DNA from: Parapristionchus giblindavisi
Lineage: Eukaryota > Nematoda > Chromadorea > Rhabditida > Diplogasteridae
Assembly: GCA_943737045.1 (NCBI GenBank)
Contig: CALSFV010000320.1
Coordinates: 243,501-307,500 of the forward strand
Direction: 5' to 3'
Length of the DNA stretch: 64,000 bases
Shown here: piece by piece, positions 11,164 to 21,776 of the stretch
Position numbering within the stretch: position 1 is the first letter of the stretch
Layout of the letters: the number at the start of each line of letters is the position of its first letter
Notes under the pieces: model-generated
Database searches by the model: none
What the model saw: the letters and a program-made list of their open reading frames with translations, nothing else
Told to the model about the DNA's origin: nothing
Position numbers and translations under genes: made by a program

Positions 11164-11776
11164 GTACGCTTATTTATAATTAATGATAGTTCATGATGTG
11201 GTGATTACTGTAGGGAGCAAATAACCGTAGGGGTACTGTATTCGTTGGTAGAAGCTACGTATTGTAATTTGGCGGTTGATATCAGAAGCCATATGATTGA
11301 TTGATTGATTGGCAGGTAAAAAGAGAGAGGGAGAGAGAAACTGTGAGAGAATGTAAAGGAGATAGAGAGAGGGAGAGAAAATGAAAGTTACGTGTGCGCC
11401 TGGTGAATTCGTGTTCCGATATAGACTCATATGGTCTTGTCAGTGCAATTGTCGATTGGGATGACTCCTCTCTGACCATGTTATTGAATCATATCAACTT
11501 GAATGTTGCCATGATCACGCGCCTTTTTCATGCATGGGCAACCTTTGTCGCTGGAAATTAAAATCGGGTGGATCGGGTGCTAAAACCGGGAGGGTCTTGT
11601 CCTCAGCGACAATTCCGCTCATATATGCTGCTGTCTGTGTATAGCGTTGCCTTTAAGAGTATGTTCCCATGATAAAGGGCACCTTAATCGATCCATAGTC
11701 TATGGATCGATTAAGGTACCCTTTATCGGCTTCTACCGTAAGGAGAAGTTTTAGCAATCAATAAATCGATATTCAG

Positions 11777-11875
11777 ACGCTCATCGTGCTGCTGAATGGC
11801 CACGAAGGTGAAATCTACGCTTCCCTCTTCTCGTGCGATTGTCAAAGCGTCGCTTTGGCTGGATTCTATCAGAAG
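11777..11875 (+). pseudogene. SNRNP40-like WD40 exon, array copy 2
   Basis: Same sequence and splice context as 10197-10295, 1580 bp further on. Confidence 0.65.
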
Positions 11876-12470
11876 GTATACGGTAGATATTTTCGGTACC
11901 ATTAATTTTCGAAATAGAGTGGGTTGATTTACAAAATTCGTTATTTTTCGCTTAAAAATCGTCATTTTTAGCTTCCTTTCGCGTCTAGTGGCCTAAAATG
12001 GGCCTTATACAGTGGGTCAATCCTCGCATTGCGAGGGTATGGCAATGTATGATGTTATTGGCGAATTTACATGGAAAGTGATTGTCCCGGGAGTTTCTGG
12101 TTTCAAGTGGTGGACATTACAAGATATGTATGTCTCGTTCCTGATTACTCGAAAAGTATGCTACAAAGTACCAAGCCTGACCGTATTTTGAAATCCGATA
12201 ACTTAGCTATTCGATCTTTGATGTCAATTCTTCTTGATTAATATTAATCTTCACACCATTTCTCTTGATCACTTTAAACGAGATAATATTGCTACGTGAA
12301 ACAAACCGACCGTTGTTTCTGTTGATTCAGTTGATTTGGTTCTCGTGTAAAAAAGATGGTGAGATATGAATATTGGAACGAGGATTGACCCACTATATAT
12401 GGTTCATTTTCACCCACTTTCAATCAATAATCGAGCGAATTCAATCGATAATCAATGATATTGATTTCAG

Positions 12471-12542
12471 AATATTACTCAGTTACTATCGTCGGATGCA
12501 TCAGATGGCGTGCACGATCGTATGATAAGTGTGTGGAGGAAG
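12471..12542 (+). CDS. 72-bp exon, unrecognised, array unit 2
   Basis: Same as 11092-11163. Confidence 0.4.
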
Positions 12543-13155
12543 GTACGCTTATTTATAATTAATGATAGTTCATGATGTGGTGATTACTGTAGGGAGCAAA
12601 TAACCGTAGGGGTACTGTATTCGTTGGTAGAAGCTACGTATTGTAATTTGGCGGTTGATATCAGAAGCCATATGATTGATTGATTGATTGGCAGGTAAAA
12701 AGAGAGAGGGAGAGAGAAACTGTGAGAGAATGTAAAGGAGATAGAGAGAGGGAGAGAAAATGAAAGTTACGTGTGCGCCTGGTGAATTCGTGTTCCGATA
12801 TAGACTCATATGGTCTTGTCAGTGCAATTGTCGATTGGGATGACTCCTCTCTGACCATGTTATTGAATCATATCAACTTGAATGTTGCCATGATCACGCA
12901 CCTTTTTCATGCATGGGCAACCTTTGTCGCTGGAAATTAAAATCGGGTGGATCGGGTGCTAAAACCGGGAGGGTCTTGTCCTCAGCGACAATTCCGCTCA
13001 TATATGCTGCTGTCTGTGTATAGCGTTGCCTTTAAGAGTATGTTCCCATGATAAAGGGCACCTTAATCGATCCATAGTCTATGGATCGATTAAGGTACCC
13101 TTTATCGGCTTCTACCGTAAGGAGAAGTTTTAGCAATCAATAAATCGATATTCAG

Positions 13156-13254
13156 ACGCTCATCGTGCTGCTGAATGGCCACGAAGGTGAAATCTACGCT
13201 TCCCTCTTCTCGTGCGATTGTCAAAGCGTCGCTTTGGCTGGATTCTATCAGAAG
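13156..13254 (+). pseudogene. SNRNP40-like WD40 exon, array copy 3
   Basis: Same sequence and splice context as 10197-10295, one 1379-bp period after copy 2. Confidence 0.65.
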
Positions 13255-13849
13255 GTATACGGTAGATATTTTCGGTACCATTAATTTTCGAAATAGAGTG
13301 GGTTGATTTACAAAATTCGTTATTTTTCGCTTAAAAATCGTCATTTTTAGCTTCCTTTCGCGTCTAGTGGCCTAAAATGGGCCTTATACAGTGGGTCAAT
13401 CCTCGCATTGCGAGGGTATGGCAATGTATGATGTTATTGGCGAATTTACATGGAAAGTGATTGTCCCGGGAGTTTCTGGTTTCAAGTGGTGGACATTACA
13501 AGATATGTATGTCTCGTTCCTGATTACTCGAAAAGTATGCTACAAAGTACCAAGCCTGACCGTATTTTGAAATCCGATAACTTAGCTATTCGATCTTTGA
13601 TGTCAATTCTTCTTGATTAATATTAATCTTCACACCATTTCTCTTGATCACTTTAAACGAGATAATATTGCTACGTGAAACAAACCGACCGTTGTTTCTG
13701 TTGATTCAGTTGATTTGGTTCTCGTGTAAAAAAGATGGTGAGATATGAATATTGGAACGAGGATTGACCCACTATATATGGTTCATTTTCACCCACTTTC
13801 AATCAATAATCGAGCGAATTCAATCGATAATCAATGATATTGATTTCAG

Positions 13850-13921
13850 AATATTACTCAGTTACTATCGTCGGATGCATCAGATGGCGTGCACGATCGT
13901 ATGATAAGTGTGTGGAGGAAG
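13850..13921 (+). CDS. 72-bp exon, unrecognised, array unit 3
   Basis: Same as 11092-11163. Confidence 0.4.
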
Positions 13922-14534
13922 GTACGCTTATTTATAATTAATGATAGTTCATGATGTGGTGATTACTGTAGGGAGCAAATAACCGTAGGGGTACTGTATT
14001 CGTTGGTAGAAGCTACGTATTGTAATTTGGCGGTTGATATCAGAAGCCATATGATTGATTGATTGATTGGCAGGTAAAAAGAGAGAGGGAGAGAGAAACT
14101 GTGAGAGAATGTAAAGGAGATAGAGAGAGGGAGAGAAAATGAAAGTTACGTGTGCGCCTGGTGAATTCGTGTTCCGATATAGACTCATATGGTCTTGTCA
14201 GTGCAATTGTCGATTGGGATGACTCCTCTCTGACCATGTTATTGAATCATATCAACTTGAATGTTGCCATGATCACGCGCCTTTTTCATGCATGGGCAAC
14301 CTTTGTCGCTGGAAATTAAAATCGGGTGGATCGGGTGCTAAAACCGGGAGGGTCTTGTCCTCAGCGACAATTCCGCTCATATATGCTGCTGTCTGTGTAT
14401 AGCGTTGCCTTTAAGAGTATGTTCCCATGATAAAGGGCACCTTAATCGATCCATAGTCTATGGATCGATTAAGGTACCCTTTATCGGCTTCTACCGTAAG
14501 GAGAAGTTTTAGCAATCAATAAATCGATATTCAG

Positions 14535-14633
14535 ACGCTCATCGTGCTGCTGAATGGCCACGAAGGTGAAATCTACGCTTCCCTCTTCTCGTGCGATTGT
14601 CAAAGCGTCGCTTTGGCTGGATTCTATCAGAAG
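14535..14633 (+). pseudogene. SNRNP40-like WD40 exon, array copy 4
   Basis: Same exon again. This unit is the one shortened by 602 bp downstream, so it lacks the 72-bp exon. Confidence 0.65.
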
Positions 14634-15311
14634 GTATACGGTAGATATTTTCGGTACCATTAATTTTCGAAATAGAGTGGGTTGATTTACAAAATTCGTT
14701 ATTTTTCGCTTAAAAATCGTCATTTTTAGCTTCCTTTCGCGTCTAGTGGCCTAAAATGGGCCTTATACAGTGGGTCAATCCTCGCATTGCGAGGGTATGG
14801 CAATGTATGATGTTATTGGCGAATTTACATGGAAAGTGATTGTCCCGGGAGTAAAAAGAGAGAGGGAGAGAGAAACTGTGAGAGAATGTAAAGGAGATAG
14901 AGAGAAGGAGAGAAAATGAAAGTTACGTGTGCGCCTGGTGAATTCGTGTTCCGATATAGACTCATATGGTCTTGTCAGTGCAATTGTCGATTGGGATGAC
15001 TCCTCTCTGACCATGTTATTGAATCATATCAACTTGAATGTTGCCATGATCACGCGCCTTTTTCATGCATGGGCAACCTTTGTCGCTGGAAATTAAAATC
15101 GGGTGGATCGGGTGCTAAAACCGGGAGGGTCTTGTCCTCAGCGACAATTCCGCTCATATATGCTGCTGTCTGTGTATAGCGTTGCCTTTAAGAGTATGTT
15201 CCCATGATAAAGGGCACCTTAATCGATCCATAGTCTATGGATCGATTAAGGTACCCTTTATCGGCTTCTACCGTAAGGAGAAGTTTTAGCAATCAATAAA
15301 TCGATATTCAG

Positions 15312-15410
15312 ACGCTCATCGTGCTGCTGAATGGCCACGAAGGTGAAATCTACGCTTCCCTCTTCTCGTGCGATTGTCAAAGCGTCGCTTTGGCTGGATT
15401 CTATCAGAAG
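15312..15410 (+). pseudogene. SNRNP40-like WD40 exon, array copy 5
   Basis: Last copy, 777 bp after copy 4. The array ends about 480 bp later. Confidence 0.65.
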
Positions 15411-15889
15411 GTATACGGTAGATATTTTCGGTACCATTAATTTTCGAAATAGAGTGGGTTGATTTACAAAATTCGTTATTTTTCGCTTAAAAATCGTCAT
15501 TTTTAGCTTCCTTTCGCGTCTAGTGGCCTAAAATGGGCCTTATACAGTGGGTCAATCCTCGCATTGCGAGGGTATGGCAATGTATGATGTTATTGGCGAA
15601 TTTACATGGAAAGTGATTGTCCCGGGAGTTTCTGGTTTCAAGTGGTGGACATTACAAGATATGTATGTCTCGTTCCTGATTACTCGAAAAGTATGCTACA
15701 AAGTACCAAGCCTGACCGTATTTTGAAATCCGATAACTTAGCTATTCGATCTTTGATGTCAATTCTTCTTGATTAATATTAATCTTCACACCATTTCTCT
15801 TGATCACTTTAAACGAGATAATATTGCTACGTGAAACAAACCGACCGTTGTTTCTGTTGATTCAGTTGATTTGGTTCTCGTGTAAAAAA

Positions 15890-16300
15890 ACTTACTTTGG
15901 ACCCCTCTAACTCGGACGAGAGCGAGCGCTATGCCTTGTGGTATTTTTCCTACGTGGGGGGGGGGGGAATATTGATCAGTAAATGTGATAAGTTTCATTT
16001 GCCATCTCTCTTTCCTTGACTATATTTTATTTTTTTAGCTATGGGACAGTTGGCCAGTGTTTGACATATCCTTCTTCATTTGTACCGTACGGGGCGGACT
16101 GCATTAGAAGCGAACCACTGACTATCCCAGACAATGAAGGCTAGGGGGCAGTACCGTGTAACAGTCTTCTTCTGGTATTGTCAGTTCAAGAAAAACCATT
16201 TTTGTTTGTTTGAAAAACCAAGGTCAGGGCGTCGTCCCAGTTCAAATCAAGATCTGGTTCTTCGCACTGTCACAAGTCAGCCGAAGCAGAGTTAGAGATA
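15890..16300. other. Non-repeated stretch, no gene seen
   Basis: Unique-looking sequence between the array and the mariner remnant. It has a G run at 15957-15967, and open frames are short and unconvincing. Confidence 0.5.
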
Positions 16301-16310
16301 CATGGAGCAG

Positions 16311-16740
16311 GCAACTGGTACTCCAAGATCCACCATCCATCGCATCCTCGTTAGGTCTTCTCTTCGCCCCTGGACACCTTAAGTGTTTCCCCATCTCATC
16401 TCCGCCCCGCTCCCCAGAAACCGACTTGACATCTCCACTTCAAATCTCTGCCGTTCTCGGTCCACTGATTGGGTGATGTATATTGCCTGCCTAGAATGAT
16501 AAGTGAGTGTCGTACGACAACCACGACATATTGATGGAATGGCTGCCCGCTTGGAAGGGTGCTAAAACCGTCCCGAGACGCAATCAGAATAGAAGAAATG
16601 TGTGGCTCTTTTTCCTCTTCTGATCTCTTGGTGGGGTGCAGCTCGAACACTTACCTGAGTGGCAGACTGTTAACATCGATGTCTTCTGCGGGCAACTGGA
16701 GGAGATGGAGGGACGACTCCTTCTCACACACTTTGTGTGA
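16311..16740 (+). pseudogene. mariner-type transposase remnant
   Basis: Two separated pieces look like an IS630/Tc1/mariner transposase. ATGTPRSTIHRIL (about 16313-16353) resembles the second helix-turn-helix of the DNA-binding domain. GVQLEHLPEWQTVNIDVFC then GQLEEMEGRLL (about 16635-16720) matches the catalytic-domain stretch that in mariner follows the second catalytic aspartate and reads G-V-x-x-x-x-L-P-x-x-x-T-V-N-x-D-x-x-C-x-Q-L. Between them the frame shifts and stops occur (for example after NVWLFFLF). The sequence is dead. Terminal repeats were not found nearby. Confidence 0.65.
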
Positions 16741-16750
16741 TTAAAAAACC

Positions 16751-17300
16751 CCAGCATGGGCGCATCTTTACACTATCAAATCATACATTTTCGGTACAAT
16801 CCACGTTTATTTTTATATAGTGGGTAAATTCTCGAAATAGGGTGGATTCATTCACAAAATTCGTTATTTTGCTTAAAAAATCGTCATTTTTAGCTTCCTT
16901 TCGCATCCAGTGGCCTAAAATGGGCCTTATATAGTGCGTCCTCACATTGCGAGGGTATGAAAATGTATGCTATCAAATGACTGACACATGCACTACTTCA
17001 AAATGGACATATTGGTATTCTAGTTTTCAAAGTATATGGCTTCCAACAAAATACTGAACACTGCATAACTAAGACAGCCTGGCTAGTCTGGAGCTCTTGC
17101 TTTTTGGCTTGCTTTAATTGGCTAAGTACGCTATGTTGTAAATCAAACGAAAAATGGTTCATTCGATAGAGTTTGAAAATCGCATGCAAATCCCGTTTTA
17201 AACAATTTAAAATACTTCCGGATTCCGGTCAGTACCTTTTCTTCTAAAAGGGTTTCAGAGAATATTCGAACTTTCTCTATAACAATTGATTATAGTTTTT
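16751..17300. repeat. Inverted repeat partner of 26020-26545
   Basis: This ~550-bp block, including a CATACAT-family MITE, is the reverse complement of 26020-26545 with few differences. Together they bracket the 17.3-26.0 kb region of hairpins and 366-bp repeats. Confidence 0.9.
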
Positions 17301-17922
17301 CCCTTAAAATGGGACTTCAATTTTTGTTCGTTTCAAGACACATGGGATGTTCACTAAAATGGTATGTAACACCCGTGAAACTCGATTTTCATATTTTTTC
17401 AACCGAACCAGCTAGCGACTAAATTTCTTCGGCATTGCGTTATGCATGCCCAATGTGCACAGGAACACTATTGAGATTAATTTTAAGCAATTCCTAGACT
17501 TATTTTTTGACTCGATTTTTAGGTTTTTTTCGATTTCTCGGCATCTCAATGTCAATTCCGCAAAACTTCTCTAGTATATCCAAGGAGCACAACTACTATT
17601 GCATGCAACCCTGCTAGGCGGAAATCGATCTTGGATTGCGCGTGTCGGAAAAAATCGGTCTGAGTGTCTCCAACTTGACTCACAAGGGAATGGTCTCAAT
17701 TTGGCCTGACCTTATGAGATGTCAATAGTGTGACTAAAATTAGCTATATATGTCGATCGCAAATCCGTTTTTAGATAGTGCCTAATCGACCTGAGCTTCG
17801 AGAAAATCGATCTTGAAATTTGCCTTTCTTGGCTGGCTGGTCGATTCGAAAGTTCGCATGGCCTCCTACACTAAACTATCCCGATGGGTTCATTAGCGCA
17901 TCTATCAGCCATCAAGACATCT

Positions 17923-17995
17923 ACTTTCGTAGTGCAGTGGATAATGCGTTCCCGTTCACTTTTGATTGCCACGGGTTCGATCCCCTTTGAATCAA
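17923..17995 (+). ncRNA. tRNA-like module, perfect A and B boxes
   Basis: A box TAGTGCAGTGG (17930-17940) and B box GGTTCGATCC (17974-17983) are separated by 33 nt, the spacing of a tRNA gene. Twelve nucleotides after the B box comes TTTTCTTTTGC, placed exactly where a Pol III terminator would follow a tRNA 3' end. Anticodon and acceptor stems do not pair well, so this is not a functional tRNA. It sits at the centre of the hairpin element. Confidence 0.6.
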
Positions 17996-18307
17996 TTTTC
18001 TTTTGCTGATTTTTATCTTGTCGAAAGATTGAAATATTTTGCTGTGATTATGAAAACCAGAAAAGAAAATAGGAAGGCAGGTAGGCTCCATAGTTGATAG
18101 ATGAGTTAACGAACCCATCGGGATATTTTAGTGTAAGAGACAGCATGCACTTTCGAATCAGCCCAGAAAGCCAAGTTTCAATATCGATTTTCTCAAAGCC
18201 CAGGTCGTTTAGGCACTGTATAAAAACGGTTTTGCGATCAGCATATATAAATTTAGTCACAATATGACATCTCATAAGGCCAGGCCGAATTGAGACCATT
18301 CCCTTGT

Positions 18308-19347
18308 CAGAATCGTTATTTCATGATTTTTTGCTGTATTTTCCAAACGATTACTGCGTAATTGTGGTCTACTCAAAGTTTAGAGGTGAGAAGAGTATAA
18401 TTACACAAGAAGACCATCACTTGGATCAATTTGAAAATTTCGATTTTCACGACCCGGGGGTCATGGTCGAAAATTTCAAAATTTCTCAAGTTTGAAATGT
18501 TTTTATTTATGTGGCTTATTGTGAAGTACTTATGATGTGAAAAATATTCAGCTAATGATCAATGGCTGATCTCTCCTTTCAACCATTTTTCGAAAAGTTT
18601 CATGTTGAATGCGTGCGAAAAAGTCAGAATTGTGCTTGAATCAGTTTCCAAATTACTTTCTGTAACATTCTATCTTAGTACTTTGCGATGTACATAATCA
18701 ATATGAAAATCGTTAATTTTGGAAAACTCTTTTTTTTACCATGACCCCGGGGTCATGGAAATCGATTTTTTTCAAAAGTGAACCAAAGGCCGGAATTTCA
18801 GTTCTACTATGTTTACTCATCATGAAACTTCACATTGTAATTGTCATTTGCTAATTGTCGCAGCATTCGAGTCGAAAAACTGCCATATTTCAGAAATTTT
18901 CCGTGAAAGTAGGCACTCAAATTGATTTTTTTGAATTTTCGAAAATAAACGATTTTCATATTGATTATGTACATCGCAAAGTACTAAGATAGAATGTTAC
19001 AGAAAGTAATTTGGAAACTGATTCAAGCACAATTCTGACTTTTTCGTACGCATTCAACATGAAACTTTTCGAAAAATGGTTGAAAGGAGAGATCAGTCAT
19101 TGATCATTGGCTGAACATTTTTCACATCATTAGTACTTCACAATAGGCCGCATAAATGAAAACATTTCAAACTTGAGAAATTTTGAAAGTTTCGGACCAT
19201 GACCCGTGAAAATCGAAATTTTCAAATTGATCCAAGTGATGGTCTTCTTGTGTAATTATACTCGTCTCACCTGTAAACTTTGAGAAGACCACAATTCCGC
19301 ACTAATCGTTTGGAAAATACAGCAAAAAATCATGAAATAACGATTCT
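18308..19347. mobile_element. 1040-bp full-length palindrome inserted in copy A
   Basis: Starts CAGAATCGTTATTTCATGA and ends with its reverse complement; the arms pair to a centre near 18828. Both arms carry CATGACCC phrases. The uninterrupted relative at 21290-21305 reads CCCTTGTGAGTCAAG, so the insertion lies between GT and GAGTC, and I see no target duplication beyond ambiguity at the junction. No coding frame is convincing. Confidence 0.9.
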
Positions 19348-19831
19348 GAGTCAAGTTGGAGACACTCAGACCGATTTTTTCCGACACGCGCAATCAAAGA
19401 TCGATTTCCGCCTAGCAGGGTTGCATGCAATAGTAGTTGTGCTCCTTGGATATACTAGAGAAGTTTTGCGGAATTGACATTGAGATGCCGAGAAATCGAA
19501 AAAAACCTAAAAATCCAGTCAAATAAATAGTCTAGGAATTGCTCAAAATTAATCTCAATAGTGTTCCTGTGCACATTGGGCATACATAACGCAATGCCGA
19601 AGAAATTTAGTCTCTAGCTGGTTCGGTTGAAAAAATATGAAAATCGAGTTTTCAAACTTGGCGCCCACCTGGCGCGCAGCTTTCCACTGGTAGGGCCACT
19701 TAGGGTACCATTTTGTAATCAGGGCCCAAGGTACCCTACACCCATAAAGTGGAGTGGCCTGATTCAAAATTCTTGGCGCGATGTCCGAAATCTGGCCGAG
19801 ATGGTCGAGTCTTACAGATCCGGACTCTTAA

Positions 19832-20199
19832 AATAGGACTTCAATTTTTGTTCGTTTCAAGACACATGGGATTTTCACTAAAATGGTATGTAACACCCGT
19901 GATATATCTCAAACTGATTCTTTTTTTTTGTTTTGGACGACAATCAATGCTTATTGCAATTAATAAGAGTTGATGAATGTATTGAGTCGTTGAAACCTAA
20001 CTGTATGCATGACATGGATGAATTCATACACTCACCTCAAACTCTCTCATACTTGAGCCATAGGCTATCTAAGATGCGACAATTAGATTATCACGGGTAA
20101 ACAATGGTGGATCATTAATGAGCGCTTCCTTTCTTTCTCTAACCTGTCTCTCTCTCACTTCTCCACACTCTCTGTTCTGATCAAGGAACGATCCTTTAA
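19832..20199 (+). repeat. 366-bp family repeat, single unit between hairpin copies
   Basis: One unit of the family described at 21777-24025, lying between hairpin copies A and B. Element plus unit therefore look like a tandem duplication. Confidence 0.85.
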
Positions 20200-21776
20200 G
20201 AGTCCGGATCTGTAAAACTCGACCATGGTCCGGACATCGCGCCAAGAATTTTGATGCAGGCCACTCCACTTTATGGGTGTAGGGTACCTTGGGCCCTTAT
20301 TACAAAATGGTACCCAAAGTGGCCCTACCAGTGGAAAGCGGCGCGCCAGGTGGGCGCCAAGTTTGAAAACTCGATTTTCATATTTTTTCAACCGAACCAG
20401 CTAGAGACTAAATTTCTTCGGCATTGCGTTATGCATGCCCAATGTGCACAGGAACACTATTGAGATTAATTTTAAGCAATTCCTAGACTTATTTTTTGAC
20501 TCGATTTTTAGGTTTTTTTTGATTTCTCGGCATCTCAATGTCAATTCCGCAAAACTTCTCTAGTATATCCAAGGAGCACAACTACTATTGCATGCAACCC
20601 TGCTAGGCGGAAATCGATCTTGGATTGCGCGTGTCGGAAAAAATCGGTCTGAGTGTCTCCAACTTGACTCACAAGGGAATGGTCTCAATTTGGCCTGACC
20701 TTATGAGATGTCAATAGTGTGACTAAAATTAGCTATATATGCCGATCGCAAATCCGTTTTTAGATAGTGCCTAATCGACCTGAGCTTCGAGAAAATCGAT
20801 CTTGAAATTTGCCTTTCTTGGCTGGCTGGTCGATTCGAAAGTTCGCATGGCCTCCTACACTAAACTATCCCGATGGGTTCATTAGCTCATCTATCAGCCA
20901 TCAAGACATCTACTTTCGTAGTGCAGTGGATAAGGCGTTCCCGTTCAATTTTGATTGCCACGGGTTCGATCCCCCTTGAAGCAATTTTCTTTTGCTGATT
21001 TTTATCTTGTCGAAAGATTGAAATATTTTGCTGTGATTATGAAAACCAGAAAAGAAAATAGGAAGGCAGGTAGGCTCCATAGTTGATAGATGAGTTAACG
21101 AACCCATCGGGATATTTTAGTGTAAGAGACAGCATGCACTTTCGAATCAGCCCAGAAAGCCAAGTTTCAATATCGATTTTCTCAAAGCCCAGGTCGTTTA
21201 GGCACTGTCTAAAAACGGTTTTGCGATCAGCATATATAAATTTAGTCACAATATGACATCTCATAAGGCCAGGCCGAATTGAGACCATTCCCTTGTGAGT
21301 CAAGTTGGAGACACTCAGACCGATTTTTTCCGACACGCGCAATCCAAGATCGATTTCCGCCTAGCAGGGTTGCATGCAATAGTAGTTGTGCTCCTTGGAT
21401 ATACCAGAGAAGTTTTGCGGAATTGACATTGAGATGCCGAGAAATCGAAAAAAACCTAAAAATCGAGTCAAAAAATAAGTCTAGGAATTGCTTAAAATTA
21501 ATCTCAATAGTGTTCCTGTGCACATTGGGCATGCATAACGCAATGCCGAAGAAATTTAGTCTCTAGCTGGTTCAGTTGAAAAAATATGAAAATCGAGTTT
21601 TCAAACTTGGCGCCCACCTGGCGCGCAGCTTTCCACTGGTAGGGCCACTTAGGGTACCATTTTGTAATCAGGGCTCAAGGTACCCTACACCCATAAAGTG
21701 GAGTGGCCTGATTCAAAATTCTTGGCGCGATGTCCGAAATCTGGCCGAGATGGTCGAGTCTTACAGATCCGGACTC
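20200..21776. mobile_element. Hairpin element at TTAA, copy B (intact)
   Basis: 1577 bp. Ends are GAGTCCGGATCTGTAA ... TTACAGATCCGGACTC, flanked by TTAA at 20196-20199 and 21777-21780. The undisturbed 366-bp repeat reads CCCTTAAAATGGG at this point, so TTAA is a true target duplication, as for piggyBac-type transposases and for the nematode palindromic repeats named PALTTAA. The arms are ~720 bp and the centre is near 20988, where a tRNA-like module lies. Antisense open frames in the two arms are mirror images of each other, not genes. Confidence 0.92.
20912..20984 (+). ncRNA. tRNA-like module, perfect A and B boxes
   Basis: A box TAGTGCAGTGG (20919-20929), 33 nt, B box GGTTCGATCC (20963-20972), 12 nt, TTTTCTTTTGC. 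Few substitutions from 17923-17995. It lies near the symmetry point of the hairpin. Confidence 0.6.

Larger units (their letters stand above)
10081..15886 (+). repeat. Tandem array, 1379-bp period, about 4.6 units
   Basis: Units start near 10081, 11665, 13044, 14423 and 15200. Units 2 and 3 are exactly 1379 bp and almost identical. Unit 1 carries an extra ~201 bp (10504-10703) shared with the hAT-type element at 6938. Unit 4 has lost 602 bp, with the junction at about 14849 (GTCCCGGGAGTAAAAAG). Unit 5 breaks off at about 15886. Each unit holds a short palindrome, an SNRNP40-like WD40 exon and a GA-rich block; units 1-3 also keep a 72-bp exon. Related single copies lie at 41380-42700. Confidence 0.95.
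17390..19827. mobile_element. Hairpin element at TTAA, copy A (left end lost, split by insertion)
   Basis: A long foldback element whose right arm ends TTACAGATCCGGACTC followed by TTAA (19828-19831). The left arm lacks its outer ~200 bp, joining ACACCCGTG directly to AAACTCGATTTTC at 17389. The arms pair through TCGATTTCTCGGCATCTCA and similar blocks. The centre holds a tRNA-like sequence at 17923-17995. A second palindrome (18308-19347) has inserted into the right arm. The intact tandem relative is 20200-21776. Confidence 0.85.
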
